A stretch of 19,006 nucleotides of DNA from Pseudomonadota bacterium (GTDB lineage Bacteria > Pseudomonadota > Alphaproteobacteria > Sphingomonadales > Sphingomonadaceae). Positions 13,728-19,006 of this stretch are shown piece by piece. The stretch's first letter is position 1. Each line of letters starts with the position of its first letter. Location of the stretch: contig JAFAEZ010000174.1 of the NCBI GenBank assembly GCA_023423775.1, positions 1 through 19,006 on the forward strand. Direction: 5' to 3'. A model generated the notes under the pieces. It had not been told where the DNA came from, did no database searches, and saw nothing but the letters and a program-made list of their open reading frames with translations. A program made the position numbers and the translations under genes.

Positions 13728-14604
13728 GGAGCGCCTCGCTGGCCTTCAGCCATTTGTAGAGAAAATAGACGGCCGCGCCCATGTGGACCAGTCCGCCCGG
13801 AATCCACATGACGAGCCCGGCAAGCTGCTGGTCCTCGATCGGGGTGAGGCCGATCGGGGTCATGCCCATCGCCGCATAGCTTTCATACCAGGGGCTCGAC
13901 GAGAAGCTCATCAGCGCGCCCAGCATCCCGCCCACCAGCGCGGTCACGAACAGACAGGCCGCCGACACGCCGTAGCTGTGCCGGCCGCGGCCGTGCGTCA
14001 TCGCCCACCAGAAAAGCAAGGCGGTGACGAGGAAGGAGAGATGCTGGGCGACGTGCCAGCCGGCGTGGCCGAGCGCGCGGTTGAACAGAGGCGGCATGTG
14101 CCACGCCCATAAGGCGATCGCCTGGAGGATCGTCGCCACTACCGCGCCGCTGACGAAGCGCCATCCGGCGCTGAACCAGCCTTCCTGGCTGAGACCGCCC
14201 AATCCGCTGCGCGCTTGGTGCGGCAGCGCCCAGAGCATGACCGGCAGCGGCCGCGCCAGCACGAGCAGAAGGGCGGCGACGAGCATGATCAGCTCATGTT
14301 CGATCATATGCATGGTGAAGCTGCGCTCGCCGGCCTCATGCAGCGGCGAGACCACCGATCCGGCCAGCACGATCCAGCCAGCGGCGAACAGCAGGATGCG
14401 CCGGTCCAACTCGCTCCTACCATGGCCGGAGCGGCCGCGCAGACGCCAGGCGCCGATCCCGAACAGCAGCAAGGCGAGCAGCAGCGGCGCGGTGACCGCG
14501 GGATCGAGGGTCCAGCCGGCCGGACCCGCTTCGCCCGCATGGGCGCCGCCATGGGCCAGCGCCGGAGCCGGGGCCACCAGCAGCAAGGCGGTAAGGCGTT
14601 TCAT
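13708..14604 (-). CDS. ctaG: CtaG-like cytochrome c oxidase assembly membrane protein (caa3 type)
   Basis: A 298-residue multi-pass membrane protein of the caa3_CtaG family, needed in Bacillus for caa3 oxidase assembly. It is unrelated to the Cox11-type copper chaperone that shares the name. After a signal-like start (to about residue 18, ALAHGGAHAG, histidine-rich) there are seven hydrophobic segments. Conserved features are SPLHEAGERSFTMHMIEHELIM, WHMPPLFNRAL with HVAQHLSFL, and MWIPGGLVHMGAA near the end. Histidines in several helices suggest metal binding. The ATG at 14604 overlaps the preceding TGA; an in-frame ATG at 14613 is also possible. It is co-translated with the oxidase genes. 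Confidence 0.88.
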   Translation of the reverse strand: MKRLTALLLVAPAPALAHGGAHAGEAGPAGWTLDPAVTAPLLLALLLFGIGAWRLRGRSGHGRSELDRRILLFAAGWIVLAGSVVSPLHEAGERSFTMHMIEHELIMLVAALLLVLARPLPVMLWALPHQARSGLGGLSQEGWFSAGWRFVSGAVVATILQAIALWAWHMPPLFNRALGHAGWHVAQHLSFLVTALLFWWAMTHGRGRHSYGVSAACLFVTALVGGMLGALMSFSSSPWYESYAAMGMTPIGLTPIEDQQLAGLVMWIPGGLVHMGAAVYFLYKWLKASEALHAAPAQ

Positions 14605-14942
14605 CCGTAGCATTGCGGGATGATCAGCGCCGAGACCGTCTGGAAGATCAGCGCCACTCCGAACAGGCCGGCCATCATCATGCCGATCAGGCTGACGAAG
14701 CGGCGCGCCTCGGTTTCCGCCGCGCCGCGCTTCCACAGCCGGCGGGAAAGCAGCCCGCCCGCCGCAATCACGGCCAGGCCGATCAGTCCCAGCAGGACCA
14801 TCGCGACCGGCGAAGCCTGGGGACATTTGTCGAACACGGTGTTAGAGCCGATCTGGTGCGTCAGGGCCCAACCTGCCGCCGCACCAATCATCCCCGACCA
14901 AGGCAGGAGGTGTGCGCCCCAGTCTCTCAGACGCTGCTTCAC
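14601..14942 (-). CDS. Small membrane protein of the oxidase operon, unknown function
   Basis: A 113-residue protein with three hydrophobic helices (about 14-28, 46-64 and 82-107) separated by a loop holding DKCPQASP and by a basic segment RRLWKRG. The GTG at 14942 overlaps the TGA of coxC (GTGA), and the end overlaps the ctaG start, so the gene is embedded in the operon. I do not recognise a named family. Proteins of this size and layout, ending in a cysteine-containing IIPQC-like tail, recur between coxC and ctaG in proteobacterial caa3 clusters as far as I recall. Candidate roles are an accessory subunit or assembly aid. Confidence 0.75.
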   Translation of the reverse strand: MKQRLRDWGAHLLPWSGMIGAAAGWALTHQIGSNTVFDKCPQASPVAMVLLGLIGLAVIAAGGLLSRRLWKRGAAETEARRFVSLIGMMMAGLFGVALIFQTVSALIIPQCYG

Positions 14943-15556
14943 GACACCCACCTCGGCAGCCAGTAGATGAGCAGATAGATCGGCAGCCAGGTCAGCCAGA
15001 CGAAGCGCCAATAGAGCGAATTTTCGCTGACATCGACGAAGCGCCGCCCCTGCAGTCCGTGCCGGGTGAACATGAGCGCAGTCAAAACGAACGTATCGAC
15101 CAGATCGGTGAGCACGTGCGTGGTGTGGAGCAGCAGCAACAGCCACAACACCGATCCGTAGGGATTGTCGGTCCACTGGACATTGAGCGACGCGAACTCG
15201 AGCCCGCGCAACACCATCAGCACGATCCCGATGAAGCTCATCAGCACCAGGCCCATCCGCACCGGCCCGATCTTCTCGGCCTCCGCCGCCTTCTTGATCA
15301 GGCTGTTCGGGATTTCGCTGAGCAGCATCAGCAATGTGAAGAGCGTGCCGGCGGCGAGGAACGGCGGACCCACCGGCTCGGGCGGCCAGGTCGCCTGGTG
15401 GTTCATCAGCATGAAATAGGCCGCGAACGCCATGGCGAAGAAAGTGCCCTCGATCACCATGAAGGCGATCACTCCCCACCAGGTGAGGCTGCGGTGGCCG
15501 AAAGCGTGGGTCGGCAATTCGGCGAGATCGCCGGTGAAGCGCGGCTGGATCGTCAT
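14939..15556 (-). CDS. coxC: Cytochrome c oxidase subunit III (short, five-helix form)
   Basis: A 205-residue protein of the oxidase subunit III family. Five membrane helices are seen: WGVIAFMVIEGTFFAMAFAAY with the conserved glutamate, FLAAGTLFTLLMLLSE, GLVLMSFIGIVLMVLRGLEF, VLWLLLLLHTTHVLTDLVDT, and YWRFVWLTWLPIYLLIYWLP. Mitochondrial-type subunit III has seven helices; here the first two appear to be fused to the end of subunit I, as in Bacillus CtaD/CtaE. The ATG at 15556 overlaps the coxA stop codon. Confidence 0.92.
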   Translation of the reverse strand: MTIQPRFTGDLAELPTHAFGHRSLTWWGVIAFMVIEGTFFAMAFAAYFMLMNHQATWPPEPVGPPFLAAGTLFTLLMLLSEIPNSLIKKAAEAEKIGPVRMGLVLMSFIGIVLMVLRGLEFASLNVQWTDNPYGSVLWLLLLLHTTHVLTDLVDTFVLTALMFTRHGLQGRRFVDVSENSLYWRFVWLTWLPIYLLIYWLPRWVS

Positions 15557-17475
15557 TCGATCACGGGCTCCCTTTTCGGCTCGCCTTTCGGCCAGAACCA
15601 CAGGATGAGCGCGACCGCCACCGGCAGCGACAGGGTCACCAGCCCCCAAGGCGTGAAGATCGAGACGACGAACATTGCGGTGACCGCGATCGCCGCCAGG
15701 AACGGCCAGATGGTCGGGACCGGCACCGGCTCCCTGATGTCCGGCCGGGCGTCGAGTACGGTGGTGAGGACCAACTCCTTGTCGCGGGTGCGCAGGCCGG
15801 TCATCACCGGCAGTTCGCCCGGATGCTCCCACAGCGGCGAGGGGCCCGAAACGACCGGAATATGCGGGAAATTATAAGGCGGCGGCGGGGAGGAGGTCGC
15901 CCATTCCAAACTCGGGCCGTCCCACGGATTGGCGCCGGCCGGCTTGCCCGACACGCGCGAGACGAGCACGTTGACCACGAACAGCAAAACCGCCACCGCC
16001 ATGACGAAGGCGCCGATCGTCGAGACGAGGTTGAGCGTGTCCCAGCCCAGCCCGGCGGGATAGGTATAGACCCGCCGCGGCATCCCCATCATGCCGGTGA
16101 CGTGCATCGGGAAGAAGGTGAGGTGGAAGCCGGTGAAGACGAGGCCGAAGGTGATTTTGCCCAGCATTTCCGACATCAGCCGGCCGGTGAATTTCGGGAA
16201 CCAGTAGGTAAAGGCGCCGAGCAGCGGGAAGACGGCGCCGCCAACCAGCACGTAATGGAAATGGGCCACCACGAAATAGGTGTCGTGGAGCTGGAGATCG
16301 AGCGGGACGCTGGCCACCATAACCCCGGTCAGGCCGCCGATCACGAAGGTGACGATGAAGCCGACGACATAGAGGAGGGGGGTGTCGAAGCGCGGCTTTC
16401 CGGACCAGATGGTGGCGATCCAGCAGAAGATCTGGATGCCGCTCGGGATCGCCACGGCCATACTCGCCGCGGTGTAGAAGCTGTAGCCGAGGCGCGGCAG
16501 GCCGGTCGCGAACATGTGGTGGACCCACAGGCCGAAGGCGAGCACGCCGATGCTGACCAGGGCCAGCACCATCACCGGATAGCCGAAGACGGGTCGGTGG
16601 CAGAAGGTCTCGGTGATCTGGCTCACGAAGCCCAGGGCCGGCAGGAAGATGATGTAGACCTCGGGATGGCCGAAAAACCAGAAGAGGTGCTGCCACAGGA
16701 GCGGATCGCCGCCTTCGGCCGGATTGAAGAAGTGGGTGCCGACGAGCCGGTCCGCCATCAGCATGCCCGAGGTGAGCGCGACCGAAGGCATCGAGAAGAT
16801 GATCATCAGCGAGGTCACCAGCACGCCCCACACGAACAGCGGCATGCGCGCCAGCGTCATGCCCGGAGCGCGCTGCTTGAGGATCGTCGCGACCAGCTCG
16901 ACCGCCACCGCCAGCGCGGCGACCTCGGTGAAGGTCACCATCTGGGCCCAGAAATCGACGCGCTTGCCGGGGCTGAATTCGGGGCCGGCAAGCGGGACAT
17001 AGGTGAACCAACCGGCGTCCGGCCCGACATTGAGGACGAAGGCGATCCACAACATCACGCCGCCGGCGAGGTAGACATAATAACTGAACGCGTTGAGGCG
17101 CGGGAAGGCGATGCTGCGCGTGCCGAGCATCAGGGGGACGAGGTAGATCGCAACGCCTTCCATCACCGGCACCGCGAACAGGAACATCATCGTCGTGCCG
17201 TGCATGGTGAAGATCTGGTTGTAGCGGTCGGCGCTGATCAGCCCGCTTTCGGGCGTGGCGAGCTGCAGCCGCATCAGCAGCGCCAGCACGCCCGCGAGGG
17301 CGAAGAAGATCATCGCCGTCACCATGTAGCGCCGGCCGATCTCCTTATGATCGACCGTGCTGAGCCAGCCGATCACGCCGCTCTTCCGGCTCCACGTGGT
17401 CTTGAGCTGCTCGTGCAGCACTTCGCCGACCAAGGCACCGCCGTCGCGCGGGATATCGAGCGCGGCCGCGTTCAT
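15553..17475 (-). CDS. coxA: Cytochrome c oxidase subunit I (caa3 type)
   Basis: The heme-copper catalytic subunit, 640 residues. Heme a ligands are His92 (MHGTTM) and His407, the heme a3 ligand is His405 (VAHFHYVL), and CuB is held by His270, His319 and His320. GHPEVY supplies Glu272 and the crosslinked Tyr274, marking an A-type oxidase. The classical D-channel Asp (VPLMxGxxD) is Ser121 here, the nearby Asn is Ile110, and the K-channel Lys (GIK) is Gln348, spaced exactly as in Paracoccus from the Glu. The protein is about 90 residues longer than mitochondrial-type subunit I. The C-terminal part adds two helices (IWPFLAAIAVTAMFVVSIF and a following one) like Bacillus CtaD. The ATG at 17475 overlaps the coxB stop. 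Confidence 0.95.
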   Translation of the reverse strand: MNAAALDIPRDGGALVGEVLHEQLKTTWSRKSGVIGWLSTVDHKEIGRRYMVTAMIFFALAGVLALLMRLQLATPESGLISADRYNQIFTMHGTTMMFLFAVPVMEGVAIYLVPLMLGTRSIAFPRLNAFSYYVYLAGGVMLWIAFVLNVGPDAGWFTYVPLAGPEFSPGKRVDFWAQMVTFTEVAALAVAVELVATILKQRAPGMTLARMPLFVWGVLVTSLMIIFSMPSVALTSGMLMADRLVGTHFFNPAEGGDPLLWQHLFWFFGHPEVYIIFLPALGFVSQITETFCHRPVFGYPVMVLALVSIGVLAFGLWVHHMFATGLPRLGYSFYTAASMAVAIPSGIQIFCWIATIWSGKPRFDTPLLYVVGFIVTFVIGGLTGVMVASVPLDLQLHDTYFVVAHFHYVLVGGAVFPLLGAFTYWFPKFTGRLMSEMLGKITFGLVFTGFHLTFFPMHVTGMMGMPRRVYTYPAGLGWDTLNLVSTIGAFVMAVAVLLFVVNVLVSRVSGKPAGANPWDGPSLEWATSSPPPPYNFPHIPVVSGPSPLWEHPGELPVMTGLRTRDKELVLTTVLDARPDIREPVPVPTIWPFLAAIAVTAMFVVSIFTPWGLVTLSLPVAVALILWFWPKGEPKREPVIE

Positions 17476-18479
17476 TTGAGCGTCTCCAGATAGGCGACCA
17501 CCGCGTGCAGCTCGTTGGCCTGCAGGCCGACATAGGGCATGTTGTTGCCCGGCTTGGCGCCCTGCGGATCGGCGATCCAGGCATAGAGATGGCCGCGCGT
17601 CATCGGGAAGGTGCCGGCGGCGATCGAGCGGCGGCTGGCGACGTGGGTGAGATCGGGCGCGACCTGACCCGAGGCGGGGGTGCCGCCGATAGCGTGGCAG
17701 GCGCTGCATTCGCGGCCCATCACATAAGCATAGCCGGCCTGCTGGAGCGGGGTCGCCGGCGGCGGCGCGGGGCGCAGCGACGCCCCGCGCCAGGCGTTGA
17801 ACCGGTCCACCGGCTCGACGAGCACGTCCAGCGCCATATGGGCATGCTGGGTGCCGCAATATTCGGCGCACTGGCCGCGATAATGGCCGATCTTGGTCGG
17901 CTTTAGCACGATATCGGTGTCGCGCCCCGGAATCATGTCCTGCTTGCCCGCGACATTGGGCACCCAGAAGCTGTGGATCACATCATTCGATTTGAGGGTG
18001 ATGTGAGCCGGGACTCCGACCGGCAGGTGCAGCTCGTTGGCGGTGCGGATCGTGTTGGCCGGGGTCGGGTCGACATATTTGACGTCCCACCACCATTGGT
18101 TGGCGGTGACGACGATCTCGAGCGGACGCGGCGCCGCCGCGGCCCGGGCGCTGCTGCGGTCGACGAAATAGCTGCCGATGGTCAGGACGGTCAGCCCGGC
18201 CAGGATGAAGCCGATCCAACCGACCAGCGCCTTGCCGAGGCCTTTGTCTTCGCCGCCGGGGGCGTCGGGCGCGGTGCGGGTGCGGCGGCGGCGCAGGATC
18301 GCGGCAGCGAGAAAGGCCAGCACCAGGACATAGGCAATGCCCGACACGATCATGAACAAGGTGAAGAGGCCGTTGAACTCCCGCGCATGGAGGCCGTCGC
18401 CGCCGGTCATCGACTGGATGCCGCCGCAGCCGGCGAGCAAGGCGAAGCAGGCGCAAGCGGGGAAGGCGCGGCGGATCAT
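17472..18479 (-). CDS. coxB: Cytochrome c oxidase subunit II fused to cytochrome c (caa3 type)
   Basis: A 335-residue lipoprotein. The lipobox LLAGC puts Cys18 at the mature N-terminus. Two membrane helices follow (about 38-62 and 86-105), then the CuA cupredoxin domain with TANQWWWDVKY, His169 (VIHSFWVP) and the CuA loop Cys204, Glu206, Cys208, His212 and Met215 (GQCAEYCGTQHAHM). The C-terminal domain (from about 245) is a class I cytochrome c with CSACH (Cys258, Cys261, His262) and probable axial Met314 (NNMPYVG) or Met293. This fusion defines caa3 oxidases, in which the attached heme receives electrons for CuA. The ATG at 18479 overlaps the stop of the upstream cytochrome gene. Confidence 0.95.
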   Translation of the reverse strand: MIRRAFPACACFALLAGCGGIQSMTGGDGLHAREFNGLFTLFMIVSGIAYVLVLAFLAAAILRRRRTRTAPDAPGGEDKGLGKALVGWIGFILAGLTVLTIGSYFVDRSSARAAAAPRPLEIVVTANQWWWDVKYVDPTPANTIRTANELHLPVGVPAHITLKSNDVIHSFWVPNVAGKQDMIPGRDTDIVLKPTKIGHYRGQCAEYCGTQHAHMALDVLVEPVDRFNAWRGASLRPAPPPATPLQQAGYAYVMGRECSACHAIGGTPASGQVAPDLTHVASRRSIAAGTFPMTRGHLYAWIADPQGAKPGNNMPYVGLQANELHAVVAYLETLK

Positions 18480-19000
18480 TTCGGCCGCCCCCGGTCGCGC
18501 TCCGGCTGGCTCGGCTCGACATCCTCGCGCGAGCGGGTGGTGAGCGGTTCGAGGCTGCTCATCGCGTCCTCGCGGCTGGGCAGCACGTCCTGGCGCGGCT
18601 GAGCCGAGAGCGAGCGTACATAAGCGGCGAGCTGCCAGACTTGCTGCTCGGTCAGCTTCTGGTCGAACGACGGCATTCCGTTGGGCCGGCCCTGAAGGAT
18701 CGTCGTGACGATGTCCTCCATGCTGCCGCCATAGCGCCATTGGCTGTCCATCAGCGGCGGGCCCATGCCACCGCCGCCATGGGCATGGCAGCCGACGCAG
18801 TTCATCCAGGCGTAGAGGCGCTGCCCCTGCGCGATATGATAGGCATTATTCTCATAATCCTTGGCGCGGGGATCGGTGCCGGCGGCCAAAGGCGGCCCCT
18901 CGGGGAGGGGCGCGCCGCGCGCCTGGCGCTCCTCGCGGTCGCAGGCGGCGAGCGCGAGGAGCAGCATCGCGGCGCTAGCGGCGCGGAAGCGCGAAGACAT
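18476..19000 (-). CDS. Cytochrome c lipoprotein, first gene of the oxidase operon in view
   Basis: A 174-residue secreted lipoprotein: the signal ends in LALAAC (Cys20). The heme motif is CVGCH (Cys68, Cys71, His72), preceded by AQGQRLYAWMN and followed by a glycine-rich GGGGMGPPL loop. The sixth ligand is probably Met109 in NGMPSF, and the closing helix is QVWQLAAYVRSLS. After about residue 132 comes a charged, disordered tail (many Arg, Glu and Asp), unusual for such a small cytochrome. It overlaps the coxB start by four bases and likely delivers electrons to it. Only six bases remain before the window edge, so the promoter, and whether other genes precede it, cannot be seen. Confidence 0.9.
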   Translation of the reverse strand: MSSRFRAASAAMLLLALAACDREERQARGAPLPEGPPLAAGTDPRAKDYENNAYHIAQGQRLYAWMNCVGCHAHGGGGMGPPLMDSQWRYGGSMEDIVTTILQGRPNGMPSFDQKLTEQQVWQLAAYVRSLSAQPRQDVLPSREDAMSSLEPLTTRSREDVEPSQPERDRGRPK

Positions 19001-19006
19001 GGAGCC

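Noticed and set aside
15823..17493. 556-codon plus-strand frame opposite coxA
   Set aside because: Antisense of a canonical heme-copper oxidase subunit; strongly biased to Asp, Glu, His and Arg.

Overview
The window is about 19 kb of high-GC DNA that reads like an aerobic alphaproteobacterium, most likely a sphingomonad. That guess rests on FixL/FixJ, a bacterial alternative oxidase, a possible EcfG-type stress promoter, PQQ-linked genes and a group III truncated globin. It is inference from gene content; no rRNA or species marker is present. No tRNA, rRNA, CRISPR array, IS element or phage gene was seen.

Left end (1-2.5 kb, all minus strand): the N-terminal part of a chorismate mutase, cut by the window edge. 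Before it lies a 200-base leader with a 29-codon ORF rich in Phe, Tyr and Trp, whose stop codon sits in the loop of a perfect 10-bp hairpin. Upstream is a GMC-family flavin oxidoreductase, itself preceded by a possible 36-codon ORF.

Respiration-sensing locus (2.6-6.5 kb): fixL-fixJ (minus strand) encode a heme-PAS oxygen-sensing kinase and its regulator. They diverge from a plus-strand set: alternative oxidase, single-domain receiver and group III truncated hemoglobin. This looks like an oxygen- or NO-responsive unit controlling a cyanide- and NO-tolerant quinol oxidase.

Middle (6.5-11.6 kb): a DUF4260 membrane protein; a minus-strand mgtC/sapB-like gene followed by an arylsulfatase; then a plus-strand operon DUF2231 - PQQ-type sugar/sorbosone dehydrogenase lipoprotein - DUF421, preceded by a possible EcfG promoter.

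Right end (11.6-19.0 kb, minus strand): a tightly packed operon of nine genes. In transcription order: lipoprotein cytochrome c, CoxB fused to cytochrome c, CoxA, CoxC, a small membrane protein, CtaG-like assembly factor, cytochrome c, a PQQ-associated beta-propeller and a XoxJ/MxaJ-like periplasmic binding protein. Seven of its eight junctions are 4-base stop/start overlaps. It encodes a caa3-type cytochrome c oxidase together with accessory proteins usually found beside PQQ alcohol dehydrogenases, so periplasmic quinoprotein oxidation is probably wired to this oxidase. The quinoprotein dehydrogenase itself is not in the window. The oxidase subunit I keeps its catalytic residues but appears to lack the classical D-channel Asp and K-channel Lys.

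The only gene-free stretch above 300 bases between long genes is 355-734, which holds the leader peptide, hairpin and candidate promoters described below.
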